From contig DDAL01000027.1 of assembly GCA_002332615.1 (NCBI GenBank), forward strand, positions 17,134-68,196: a DNA stretch of 51,063 nt, read 5' to 3'. The notes below the pieces were generated by a model that was not told the DNA's origin, searched no databases, and was given only the letters and a program-made list of their open reading frames with translations. This document shows positions 25,944-34,715 of this stretch, one piece after another. Each line of letters begins with the position of its first letter. The first letter of the stretch is position 1. Position numbers and translations under genes: made by a program. Origin of the DNA: Sphingobacteriaceae bacterium UBA2059. Lineage in GTDB: Bacteria; Bacteroidota; Bacteroidia; Sphingobacteriales; Sphingobacteriaceae.

Positions 25944-26068
25944 AAACTCAACATATTTTTCCGGACATATATAAGCTGAACATACTTCATGGCTATCCAG
26001 CTTTAAAAAGGTTCATCACCTGGACGTTTATTTACCAAAACAGTATCTTGCGGCTTTGTGTAAATAAT

Positions 26069-27751
26069 ATGAATCAGCTTCCATATAGTTTATTTGCCTT
26101 CCTTCTTTGTATTATAGGTTCGGGACTGCCTTTAAAAGCTCAGCAGGCTAACGCTTCCCAGACGTTTAGCGTTGCCGATTCGCTACGCGGAAACTTGAAC
26201 ACCCCATTGAGAACCTGCTACGATGTCAAGTTTTATCATCTTGACATTACCGCCGATGTAAACACAAAACAAATCGAGGGCTCGAATACATTTACGTTCG
26301 AAGCAATGCAAGACTTTACAAAGCTTCAGTTTGACTTATTTCAGAATATGAAGATTGACAGTGTGCTCTACAAAGGACAAAAGTTAAACTACACCCGGCG
26401 GCATGATGCTGTATTTTTGGAGTTTCCTGCTACCTTAAAAAAGGGAGAAACAGGCTCTTTCACAGTACACTATTCGGGTACGCCGCTTACTGCACGCAAT
26501 GCTCCCTGGGAGGGTGGTATGGTATATGCGAAAGATGAAGATGGCAAGCCCTGGGTGGCCACGGCTTGCCAGGGCTTGGGTGCCAGCTTTTGGTGGCCTA
26601 ACAAAGACCAGCAGGCCGACGAGCCCGACAGTATGCTCATTAGTATACGTGTGCCTGATGGTTTCAAGAACGTTTCTAACGGTCGCCTCCGAAAGGCAAC
26701 TCCCCTGCCCAACGGTTATACGCAGTTTGACTGGTTTGTTGGCAGTCCGATAAACAACTATAATGTTGCTCTAAATATTGGAAACTATGTTAACCTGAAA
26801 GACTCCTGCAAAGGACTAAAAGGAACGCTGGACGTGGATTACTGGGTGTTGCCTTATAATGTAAGCAAGGCCAGAACTCATTTTGCCAAAAATGTAAAGC
26901 CGATGATCAAAAGCTTTGAGCACTGGTTTGGCCCCTACCCATTTTACAGCGACGGGTATAAACTCATTGAAACACCACATTTGGGTATGGAACATCAAAG
27001 CGGGATAGCCTATGGCAACGGTTATAAAAATGGTTATAACGGTCGCGACCTGTCGGGAAGCGGACATGGACTCAAGTGGGATTTTATCGTTGTACACGAA
27101 AGCGGACATGAATGGTTTGGCAATAGTATAACCTCTAAAGACATTGCTGATATGTGGATACACGAGAGCTTTACTGCCTATTCTGAATGTCTTTTTGTAG
27201 AAGGCTTGTATGGCAAAAAAGCCGGTCGAGAGTATGTATATGGAACGCGCCGTAACATTCTGAACGATAAACCCATAACAGGAGCCTATAATGTCAATAA
27301 CAGGGGCTCGGGCGATATGTATTATAAAGGCAGCAATATGCTGCATACCCTACGAACCATACTAGGGAATGATACCTTGTGGCGCCAGATACTTACAGGA
27401 CTTAACCAGGAGTTTTACCACCAAACAGTTACAGCTAAACAGGTTATAGATTGCGTTAACGAAGAGAGCGGGCGTAATTTGAGCCCGATTTTTGATCAGT
27501 ATCTTAATTATACTACTATTCCTACACTGTTGGTTGTGTTTAAAAAAGGTGTTCCATATGTTAAGTGGAAGGCAGAGGCTGAAAACTTTGAAATGCCTGT
27601 TGGAATATGGGTCAATAATAAGAAGTACCATACCCAAACTGTAGGTACCAGGTGGAAGGCGCTAAGTTTTAAAAACCAAAGCAAAAGCAGCTTTATTCCC
27701 GATACGGATAATTACTATATTAACGTAAGCTATGAGCAGACACTTAATTGA
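26069..27751 (+). CDS. secreted M1 family metallopeptidase
   Basis: A 560-residue zinc aminopeptidase-like enzyme. I chose the ATG at 26069 because it is followed by a clean signal peptide (MNQLPYSLFAFLLCIIGSG to LKAQ); an upstream ATG at 25940 would add 43 unlikely residues. An N-terminal beta-sandwich (about 50-240) precedes the catalytic domain. Zinc ligands are H343 and H347 (HESGHEW, catalytic E344) and E366 in MWIHESFTAY. The substrate-anchoring GAMEN motif appears as GMEHQ, a variant seen in several secreted Bacteroidota members. The ERAP-like C-terminal domain is short. The stop overlaps the convergent DUF389 gene by 8 bases. Confidence 0.93.
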   Translation: MNQLPYSLFAFLLCIIGSGLPLKAQQANASQTFSVADSLRGNLNTPLRTCYDVKFYHLDITADVNTKQIEGSNTFTFEAMQDFTKLQFDLFQNMKIDSVLYKGQKLNYTRRHDAVFLEFPATLKKGETGSFTVHYSGTPLTARNAPWEGGMVYAKDEDGKPWVATACQGLGASFWWPNKDQQADEPDSMLISIRVPDGFKNVSNGRLRKATPLPNGYTQFDWFVGSPINNYNVALNIGNYVNLKDSCKGLKGTLDVDYWVLPYNVSKARTHFAKNVKPMIKSFEHWFGPYPFYSDGYKLIETPHLGMEHQSGIAYGNGYKNGYNGRDLSGSGHGLKWDFIVVHESGHEWFGNSITSKDIADMWIHESFTAYSECLFVEGLYGKKAGREYVYGTRRNILNDKPITGAYNVNNRGSGDMYYKGSNMLHTLRTILGNDTLWRQILTGLNQEFYHQTVTAKQVIDCVNEESGRNLSPIFDQYLNYTTIPTLLVVFKKGVPYVKWKAEAENFEMPVGIWVNNKKYHTQTVGTRWKALSFKNQSKSSFIPDTDNYYINVSYEQTLN

Positions 27752-29063
27752 GGCTTACCAGTACTCTCACTGAGTCAGCATTGAGGCGTGTTTTCAACCA
27801 TGCTTTCAGCTTTCGCTGGTCGGTATTCTGCATTTTGCGGTTTAAGTCGGCCACCATTAGTGTAACTGTATCGTTCCTGGCAGAACCGATATTGGTTACT
27901 ACAACATTATTGATCGTAAATGCACTTATTTCCGGATAAAGGGTTTTTAATTCCGGACCGATGTCGGGAAGCTCACTTCCATTCTGGGCGGCCGAGGTCC
28001 GGGAAAGGCTGTCGTTCTTAAATTCTTCCTCTAGTATGCTCGCTTTAATTTGCGAGAGGTCAATTTCTCTTTTGGCATTCAGGCCCTGATGTATAATGAG
28101 TTTGCTATTGGCAAGAGAATAAGAGGCCATGCTTTTCTTTAGAGAGTCGATACGATCCTGCGATAATATATTGCCTATGAGAAGAAGGTCTATCTCGTTT
28201 CCCTGACTGGTGTACTTAATGGACTTATTAACTACTTGGGTATTAGCAAAGTTAAACTGCTCCTTTATAAAACGCTGTGCATTCGTTTCGAAAATACTCC
28301 GGTCGACAATACGGTAAGCCAGGTAGATGCTGGGCAACGTGGTTATAAACACAATGATCCATATATAACGGGTTACTTTTTTCTGCCTGACGGTATCTGT
28401 GAGCTGTTTTTTAGAAAAGCGCATATATCGCACAATCAAAAACGTACTCAGGCATATGAACACGCTGTTGATGAAGTATAGATAAATGGCGCCTAAAAAG
28501 TAATAAACATTACCGTTGGCAATGCCATAACCAGCCGTGCACAGCGGAGGCATAAGCGCTGTAGCAATGGCCACGCCCGGTATTGCTGTTCCTTTTTCTT
28601 TCCGCGTGCTGGCTACTATGCCTGCCAGGCCTCCGAAAAAGGCTATAAAAACATCCCATAGAGAAGGGGTTGTACGGGCTATCAGTTCGCTTTGTGCAGT
28701 AGTAAGGGGCGTAATTAAAAAATACGCTGTTGAAACAATAATGCCTATTACCGAAGCGATAAATAGATTTCGCAGACTTTTTTTGAGCAGCTGGAAGTCA
28801 TTTATAGCTATACCCATGCCTACACCCATAATGGGCCCCATAAGCGGCGAAATGAGCATGGCTCCTATTATCACCGCCGTAGAGTTAACGTTAAGTCCTA
28901 TGGAGGCTATCAGGATGGCAAACATAAGCGTCCAAAGGTTTACACCCTTAAACTCTACCTTTCGGTAAATAGAAGCAATAATCTCATCTTCAGAGTCTTG
29001 ATCATCGTGAAGGCTAAATCTGTATTTTAATTTTTCTTTAATCAGGAGCAGTAATTCGTTCAT
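27744..29063 (-). CDS. DUF389 (TIGR00341) membrane protein
   Basis: A 439-residue protein of the DUF389 family, which has no established biochemical function. From the ATG at 29063 a charged N-terminal segment (about 1-45, rich in Asp/Glu) leads to six or so membrane helices (about 50-265), with the family signature STAVIIGAMLISPLMGPIMG and later IPGVAIATALMPPLCTAG. A soluble C-terminal region of about 170 residues follows. I preferred this start over one 21 codons upstream, which would add an unlikely lead. The gene diverges from the FUSC gene, and its end overlaps the M1 peptidase by 8 bases. Confidence 0.88.
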   Translation of the reverse strand: MNELLLLIKEKLKYRFSLHDDQDSEDEIIASIYRKVEFKGVNLWTLMFAILIASIGLNVNSTAVIIGAMLISPLMGPIMGVGMGIAINDFQLLKKSLRNLFIASVIGIIVSTAYFLITPLTTAQSELIARTTPSLWDVFIAFFGGLAGIVASTRKEKGTAIPGVAIATALMPPLCTAGYGIANGNVYYFLGAIYLYFINSVFICLSTFLIVRYMRFSKKQLTDTVRQKKVTRYIWIIVFITTLPSIYLAYRIVDRSIFETNAQRFIKEQFNFANTQVVNKSIKYTSQGNEIDLLLIGNILSQDRIDSLKKSMASYSLANSKLIIHQGLNAKREIDLSQIKASILEEEFKNDSLSRTSAAQNGSELPDIGPELKTLYPEISAFTINNVVVTNIGSARNDTVTLMVADLNRKMQNTDQRKLKAWLKTRLNADSVRVLVSLN

Positions 29064-29196
29064 CTGTTGCAATAATGTATAAATTGGGATACATACGGAA
29101 TAGCGTGCTAAACAAATTGTAAACATAGAGGTTATTTTTTAAACGAAAAGAATATGCATTTGAGCTGTATGGCAAAATCCGTATCCTTTAAATCAA

Positions 29197-31329
29197 ATGA
29201 AGGAAGTTAGAGAACTAAAGAGCTTTTTTTACAGCCAGTACCTGGCTGATGGATTCAGAATAACATTCGGAGCTTTACTACCAACAATTATACTTTCTCA
29301 CCTGGGCCATATTGAAGCCGGAATGGCAGTATCGATTGGAGCTTTGTATACCAGTATTCCCGACAACCCCGGAGCTATTATACACAGGCGCAACAGTATG
29401 TTTATATGCATTATTTGTTTGACACTCATCTCTCTGCTTACGGGTTTGATAAATGATTTTCCTGTGCTTATTGGCTTCGAGATCTTTATTATGTGCTTTT
29501 TCTTTTCCATGTTCAGCATCTATGGAAACAGAGCGGGCGCTATTGGTACTGCGGCATTGCTTATGATGGTTATTAATATAGACCGGTCTTTTACGTTGTC
29601 CGAACTGGCCGGCTACACAGGCTTTGTACTTCTGGGGGGCCTATGGTACATGGCTCTCAGCCTTTCGCTTGCCCAGATGAGGCCCTATCGGGAGGCACAG
29701 AACACCCTTGCTGAGTGCATAGCAAAAGTAGCCGGCTATATCCGTATCAAAGCCGATCTGTATGATGAGAGCAGCAATTTTGACGAGGTATATAAACACC
29801 TTGCTAACCAACAAATCGAAGTGCACCAGGAACAGGAGAAAGTAAGGGAAATCCTGTTTAAAAACCGCATGTTTATACGCGATCCAACAAACACAGCCCG
29901 TGTGTTGATCCTTGTCTTTCTCGATATCATTGATATTTATGAACAGGCCATGGCTACCCATTACGATTACAGGGAGGTGAGGAAACGCTATGCACAAACG
30001 GGCATATTGAAAGAATACAAGCAGATATTACTGCACGTGGCGCGCGAACTAGACAATCTGAGTTACGATATTAACATCAACGAGCGCCCGCGGCTGGTAA
30101 ATGAGTTTTTGCCCGAGCTTGACCAGTTGAAACAGAAAGTGGATGGCATTGAAAATAATTTTTTGCTTAAAAAGATACTAATTACTATACGCAAGCTCAC
30201 GGGTAAACAAAAAAACATCTACAGCTATTTTAACAAAAAAGAACTGAAGCCTTTTGATGTAAGCAATGAGAAAGACCTTGGCCGCTTTGTTTCTAAACAA
30301 ACGATTGACCCTGCTTTGTTTATTGAAAACTTAAACTTCAGATCTTCGGTGTTCAGGCACTCTGTAAGAGTGGCCATCGTAGCACTAGCCGGTTTTTGCA
30401 TTGCAAAACTGTTACCTATGGGGCATTATAGTTATTGGATACTGCTCACCATTGTGGTCATATTGAAGCCCGCATTCAGCCTCACTAAGAAAAGGAACTA
30501 CCAGCGTATCATTGGCACTTTGCTTGGTGGTCTGATAGGTGCTTTTATCGTATATTTTGTTAAAGATCCCACTGTTCGGTTTCTATTCCTGATGCTATTT
30601 ATGCTAGGCACCTATAGCTTTCAACGGCTTAATTATGTTGTAAGTGTTATCTGCATGACTCCCTACGTCATCCTGATGTTTTCACTGGTTCAGATGGGCA
30701 GTCTCAGCGTAGTTGAAGAACGGGTAGTGGATACAATTATAGGCTCCCTTATTTCTTTTGCAGCAAGTTATTTCATATTCCCAACCTGGGAGTACAAAAA
30801 AATGCATGGATACATGCAGAGCTTACTCCTGGCCAATTACAGGTACTTCCTGGAGGTAATAGATGCGTTTAACAACGTACCAATTGATGTTACCGACTAT
30901 AAGCTCGCCCGAAAAAACATTTATGTTGCCTCGGCCAACATGTCGTCAGCATTTCAAAGGATGACATCTGAACCTAAGGGCAAACAAAGAAATCTGAATG
31001 AAATAAGCAAGTTCATTGTTCTTAACCATAGCCTCACTTCTTACATAGCTACGCTCATGGTTACTGCCAGGACAGAAAAGCCTCAGGGCATCTACCCTGC
31101 TCAGGCTCGCCTTATAAGACAGATTCTCTATCACATCTCCGACTCTGTTTCAGCATTAGGGGACAGTAGCACTGAAGTTAAAGATGCAGAGCAGCGACTT
31201 AAGTTTAATACCATTCTTGAAACAGAGGAAAACAACGACGACTCCTTACTAATCACAGAGCAGCTGTACTTTATTAGTAAGACCACAAAGGATATACTTA
31301 AAAGCACAAAGCGCTTCTCAAACAGTTGA
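29197..31329 (+). CDS. FUSC family membrane protein (YccS/YhfK-like)
   Basis: A 710-residue inner-membrane protein of the FUSC (fusaric acid resistance-like) superfamily. It has two blocks of membrane helices, about 15-170 and 385-540, each followed by a long helical cytoplasmic region (about 170-380 and 545-710). The second block contains the FUSC signature around HYSYWILLTIVVILKP and QRIIGTLLGGLIGA. Related proteins (AaeB, YccS) are thought to export aromatic acids or to act in envelope stress; the substrate here is unknown. It diverges from the DUF389 gene across 133 bases. Confidence 0.88.
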   Translation: MKEVRELKSFFYSQYLADGFRITFGALLPTIILSHLGHIEAGMAVSIGALYTSIPDNPGAIIHRRNSMFICIICLTLISLLTGLINDFPVLIGFEIFIMCFFFSMFSIYGNRAGAIGTAALLMMVINIDRSFTLSELAGYTGFVLLGGLWYMALSLSLAQMRPYREAQNTLAECIAKVAGYIRIKADLYDESSNFDEVYKHLANQQIEVHQEQEKVREILFKNRMFIRDPTNTARVLILVFLDIIDIYEQAMATHYDYREVRKRYAQTGILKEYKQILLHVARELDNLSYDININERPRLVNEFLPELDQLKQKVDGIENNFLLKKILITIRKLTGKQKNIYSYFNKKELKPFDVSNEKDLGRFVSKQTIDPALFIENLNFRSSVFRHSVRVAIVALAGFCIAKLLPMGHYSYWILLTIVVILKPAFSLTKKRNYQRIIGTLLGGLIGAFIVYFVKDPTVRFLFLMLFMLGTYSFQRLNYVVSVICMTPYVILMFSLVQMGSLSVVEERVVDTIIGSLISFAASYFIFPTWEYKKMHGYMQSLLLANYRYFLEVIDAFNNVPIDVTDYKLARKNIYVASANMSSAFQRMTSEPKGKQRNLNEISKFIVLNHSLTSYIATLMVTARTEKPQGIYPAQARLIRQILYHISDSVSALGDSSTEVKDAEQRLKFNTILETEENNDDSLLITEQLYFISKTTKDILKSTKRFSNS

Positions 31330-31352
31330 TTGAATGATTAGATCAGGCTCAC

Positions 31353-31997
31353 CTATGCCTTATCTTTTTCCTCAAACACACTGGCCAGGCGCAGTTCCAT
31401 GGTTTTCAGGTTGGTGTACCCTTTAGCTACCAGATAAAAGTAATTGTCTGCAGATTGTACAAATACAGCCGGATACCCCTCCACGTTTAATTGCTTTGCC
31501 AGGGCAAAATCATAGTATGCGGCTTGTTTATACACCTCATCGTTCATGAGCTTTAGAAACTCATCCGGGTCTATATTATAGTTTACTGCAAGATATCGGT
31601 ACATATCCTCATCTTGCGGGCCTTTGCCATCAAAGTAGAGTGCATTTTGCAGGGAGTGAGCAAACTCAAGCGCTTTCTCGGGCTGGTAAGATTTAAATAC
31701 AGATAGTGCAATAGCAGGTGTTTCCGATTCCATAATCGCGCTGCCGACATAAAGATGTTTTAGAAACCCTTCTCCAAAAGTTATACCGGTAACGGCTTCT
31801 ATGGTTTTATAATTATTTCGGATAACAGGGGCAAATGAGGCAAGAGGTGCAATCCTTTCATTTAAGATCATACCACCACTAATTACCTCAAAGTCTAAGC
31901 GATCTGCATAGCTGGCATGGATACTTTGCATAACCTTGCTAAATCCATAGCACCAGCTGCACAATGCATCATATACATATATTAATTTTGGCTTCAT
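31353..31997 (-). CDS. DsbA family protein (FrnE-like thioredoxin fold)
   Basis: A 214-residue thioredoxin-fold oxidoreductase without a signal peptide, hence cytoplasmic. The active site is C13-S-W-C16 in YDALCSWCYGFS, followed by an inserted helical domain and, near the C-terminus, the cis-proline segment NVEGYPAVFV. These features match the FrnE-like branch of the DsbA family rather than true periplasmic DsbA. It starts 5 bases after bioB ends and may be co-transcribed with it, though a functional link is not obvious. Confidence 0.88.
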   Translation of the reverse strand: MKPKLIYVYDALCSWCYGFSKVMQSIHASYADRLDFEVISGGMILNERIAPLASFAPVIRNNYKTIEAVTGITFGEGFLKHLYVGSAIMESETPAIALSVFKSYQPEKALEFAHSLQNALYFDGKGPQDEDMYRYLAVNYNIDPDEFLKLMNDEVYKQAAYYDFALAKQLNVEGYPAVFVQSADNYFYLVAKGYTNLKTMELRLASVFEEKDKA

Positions 31998-32002
31998 AAG
32001 AA

Positions 32003-33004
32003 CTAAGCTAGCGCTTCGCTTTTCTGCATAGATGCGGGTTTCCCATTTTTGAACGCTTCTCTCGGTTTAAGACCAAGAAGTTCGAACATCTTCATATCTT
32101 CATTAAACTCCGGGTTAGGAGTAGTGAGAAGCTTGTCGCCTGAGAATATTGAATTCGCGCCCGCCATGAAGCACAGGGCCTGTTCGACTACCGACATTTC
32201 CATGCGACCGGCAGATAAACGTACAACGCTGGCCGGCATTATTATGCGTGCAGTTGCTATCATACGAACCATCTCCCAAATTTCTACCCGGCCCTGATTT
32301 TCAAGAGGGGTACCCTTTATTGGTACAAGTGCATTAATTGGAACAGATTCGGGATGCTTTTCCATGTTTGACAGTGTTTGAAGCATCGCAATCCTGTCGG
32401 CTTCGGTTTCTCCAAGCCCAATGATACCTCCGCTGCAAACGGTGATCTTCGCCTTGCGCAAATTAGATATGGTTTTTAAACGTTCATCAAAGGTCCGGGT
32501 AGTAATAATACGTTTGTAATCATCTTCAGACGTATCTATGTTATGGTTGTAAGCATAGAGGCCGGCGTCAGCCAGTCGCTTTGCCTGATTTTCAGTCAGC
32601 ATTCCAAGCGTACAGCATACCTCCATGTCAAGGGCTGTCACTTCTTTAACCATTTCAAGCACACGATCAAAATCTCTGTTGTCCCTCACTTCTCTCCATG
32701 CAGCTCCCATGCAGAGACGGGATGCTCCCGTTTTCTTTGCCGACTTAGCCAGCTCAACAACGTGATCTACCGTTAGCATTGCATGCACATTGACTCCTGT
32801 ATTATACCTTGCAGCCTGCGGGCAGTAGGCGCAGTCTTCTGTACAACCGCCTGTTTTAATGGATATAAGGCTGCTTATTTGCACTTCGCCATAATCTTTG
32901 TTCTGGCGGTGAATAGTAGCGGCTCGGTATATAAGATCTAATAAGGGGCTATGGTAAATTTCTGATATTTCTTCTTTTGACCAGTCGTGTCTTAACTCTT
33001 CCAT
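32003..33004 (-). CDS. bioB: biotin synthase
   Basis: BioB is a radical-SAM enzyme that inserts sulfur into dethiobiotin, the last step of biotin synthesis. The 333-residue protein has the [4Fe-4S] cysteines C54, C58 and C61 (GGCTEDCAYCPQ), the YNHNIDTSEDDYKRI substrate segment, and RLSAGRMEMS near the C-terminus, with the arginine that coordinates the second cluster. ATG at 33004. The rest of the bio pathway is not nearby, and I find no BirA-type palindrome upstream. Confidence 0.96.
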   Translation of the reverse strand: MEELRHDWSKEEISEIYHSPLLDLIYRAATIHRQNKDYGEVQISSLISIKTGGCTEDCAYCPQAARYNTGVNVHAMLTVDHVVELAKSAKKTGASRLCMGAAWREVRDNRDFDRVLEMVKEVTALDMEVCCTLGMLTENQAKRLADAGLYAYNHNIDTSEDDYKRIITTRTFDERLKTISNLRKAKITVCSGGIIGLGETEADRIAMLQTLSNMEKHPESVPINALVPIKGTPLENQGRVEIWEMVRMIATARIIMPASVVRLSAGRMEMSVVEQALCFMAGANSIFSGDKLLTTPNPEFNEDMKMFELLGLKPREAFKNGKPASMQKSEALA

Positions 33005-33167
33005 AAGTTTTTTTTACAAGCCCAAAAGTAAAACTAAATGCTTTAACATGAAAGCCATACGGCCAAATGCTTCTGAGAACAGGCTTTTACCAGGGCTTGA
33101 TAGCCTGTACAAGCAGCTTTAAAGGAACTTTTGTTTTTGTTAGTGAGTGGTGATGACCGTGCTGCGC

Positions 33168-33779
33168 TTAGAGAAAGGACAAACTTTGCGGGCCCTGATT
33201 AAACAAGAGGTCTAGTATACTCAGATTATTTAAAAAGCCCTGCCGGTCTTCAAACAGTTGAAAATAAGGTTTTGATTGATAGGGCGACTGCTGCTTGGGA
33301 TGTATCGTTGTTCTCGCATCTTCAAATTGTTCGTAATCTTCCTTATAAGTATCAGTAAAAGAATACGTAAGAGGCATTTTAAGTAACTTCAGGATGAGCT
33401 CAAACAGAGCTTGGTTATAGTCAAATAGATAAACAGGCTTATCGCTATAAAAGGGCGCAAAGTCATCTTCGTAATACTCAAAGTAAGCCGATCTGCGGTA
33501 GGATGCCTGCAGGCTTAACCAATGAAGTCTTTGCCAGTTAAAATCATAGCTTATTTTGACATCTTTGACTTTAGAGTGCACTTTTGAGCCTTTAACTACT
33601 GGAACGATGAGGTCCAGTTTCCCTTGTGAAGCGTAGATCTGAGCCCTGTTTCGATAGGTTTGTTTAGGAAAATGCTCCTGTTTCTCTATTAAAATAGTTT
33701 TCGTGCTATGTTCTTTTAGTTTACTGAAAAACTCCAGGGGGCCTAAGTAAAATAGCGGAATAATAATGCCTTTGTACAT
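33168..33779 (-). CDS. WbqC-like family protein
   Basis: A 203-residue protein of the WbqC family, named after a gene in an O-antigen cluster, whose exact activity is unknown; in other bacteria it is linked to surface polysaccharide or amino-sugar modification. Recognisable parts are the N-terminal PLFYLGPLEFFSKL, the TYRNRAQIYASQGKLDLIVPV segment with conserved N and R, and LHWLSLQASYRRSAYFEYY. It is divergent from the acyltransferase-GT2 pair (33834 onward), which fits an envelope role. Confidence 0.85.
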   Translation of the reverse strand: MYKGIIIPLFYLGPLEFFSKLKEHSTKTILIEKQEHFPKQTYRNRAQIYASQGKLDLIVPVVKGSKVHSKVKDVKISYDFNWQRLHWLSLQASYRRSAYFEYYEDDFAPFYSDKPVYLFDYNQALFELILKLLKMPLTYSFTDTYKEDYEQFEDARTTIHPKQQSPYQSKPYFQLFEDRQGFLNNLSILDLLFNQGPQSLSFL

Positions 33780-33788
33780 TGTTTATAG

Positions 33789-33796
33789 TATGTTTG
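33789..33796 (+). promoter_or_regulatory. candidate -7 box for the acyltransferase gene
   Basis: TATGTTTG fits TAnnTTTG, 37 bases before the ATG at 33834. A TTTG at 33771-33774 lies upstream but the spacing (14) is short, so the assignment is tentative. Confidence 0.35.
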
Positions 33797-33833
33797 TATT
33801 TCGGATGGTCGAAATTAACGATTATATGTACAC

Positions 33834-34715
33834 ATGAAGAAGGTTCTGACAAGCCTTACCAAGTTTCTCTTTTATCTATTTTCGTTCTTGCCTTTTCAGG
33901 TATTGTATTTCATATCCGATATTATCTTTCTCTTTTTGTATTATGTAACCGGCTACCGTCGAGTTGTTGTACAGACAAATCTTAAGAACTCCTTTCCTGA
34001 AAAAAGTGCGAAAGAGCTAGCAGCGCTTGAAAAGGGATTCTACCATCATTTATGTGATATGATGGTGGAGGGTGTAAAAATGGCAACTCTGTCCAAAGCC
34101 GATCTGCAAAAAAGATATAAACTTAAGAATCCTCAGCTTATTCAGCACTTCCTCGATCAAAAAAAGCCGGTTATGCTTATTACCGGTCATTACGGAAACT
34201 GGGAATGGGGAGCGCTGGCCCTATCAGCTGCTTTTCGGGATCCGGTGATAGTAGTCTATAAGCCTATATCCGACAAGGGCTTTGAAAAGCTAATGAATAC
34301 TATTCGTTCTCGTTTTGGCGCGGTGATGGTAGCTATGAAAAAAACGCTCAGAGTATTGGTGAGTTACAAGGGGCAGCCTCACCTAGCTGTTTTTGTGGGC
34401 GACCAGACTCCGGTTAAAAGTGAAGCAACTTTTTTCACTGACTTCTTGAATCAACGTACCGCATTTTTTCTAGGCACCGAAAAGCTGGCTAAAGCACTGG
34501 GTGCGCCTGTTGTATTTGGACATGTAACTAAAACGAAAAGAGGGTATTATGAGTCGGAATTCACTCTGATATGTGATAGCGCTGCTGAAACTGCTCAGTA
34601 TGAAATAACCAGCAAACATATAGCTTTACTGGAGGATAAAATTAATAAGAGGCCGGAGTTATGGCTATGGTCGCACAAACGATGGAAATTTAAGGAGGAA
34701 GACACCGTTGAATAA
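33834..34715 (+). CDS. LpxL/HtrB-like lysophospholipid acyltransferase
   Basis: A 293-residue inner-membrane acyltransferase, related to LpxL/LpxM that add secondary acyl chains to lipid A. An N-terminal membrane anchor (about 10-37) precedes the catalytic domain, with the HX4E motif H119-YGNW-E124 in ITGHYGNWEWG. The downstream VFVGDQTPV and FFLGTEKLAKALGAPVVFG segments are also typical. Its last 8 bases overlap the start of the GT2 gene, so translation is coupled. With WbqC and the glycosyltransferases next to it, an envelope role is likely. Confidence 0.92.
   Translation: MKKVLTSLTKFLFYLFSFLPFQVLYFISDIIFLFLYYVTGYRRVVVQTNLKNSFPEKSAKELAALEKGFYHHLCDMMVEGVKMATLSKADLQKRYKLKNPQLIQHFLDQKKPVMLITGHYGNWEWGALALSAAFRDPVIVVYKPISDKGFEKLMNTIRSRFGAVMVAMKKTLRVLVSYKGQPHLAVFVGDQTPVKSEATFFTDFLNQRTAFFLGTEKLAKALGAPVVFGHVTKTKRGYYESEFTLICDSAAETAQYEITSKHIALLEDKINKRPELWLWSHKRWKFKEEDTVE
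34691..34698 (+). promoter_or_regulatory. Shine-Dalgarno sequence for the TTG-started GT2 gene
   Basis: TAAGGAGG, whose GGAGG ends 9 bases before the TTG at 34708, within the end of the acyltransferase gene. It supports the unusual start codon. Confidence 0.7.

Noticed and set aside
26816..27346. Minus-strand ORF of 176 codons within the M1 peptidase gene
   Set aside because: Covers the HEXXH coding region on the opposite strand; no domain and no start signal.
33079..33108. 7-bp inverted repeat ACAGGCT/AGCCTGT upstream of bioB
   Set aside because: Considered as a biotin-operator or wbqC terminator, but it lacks the biotin operator pattern and has no T-run.
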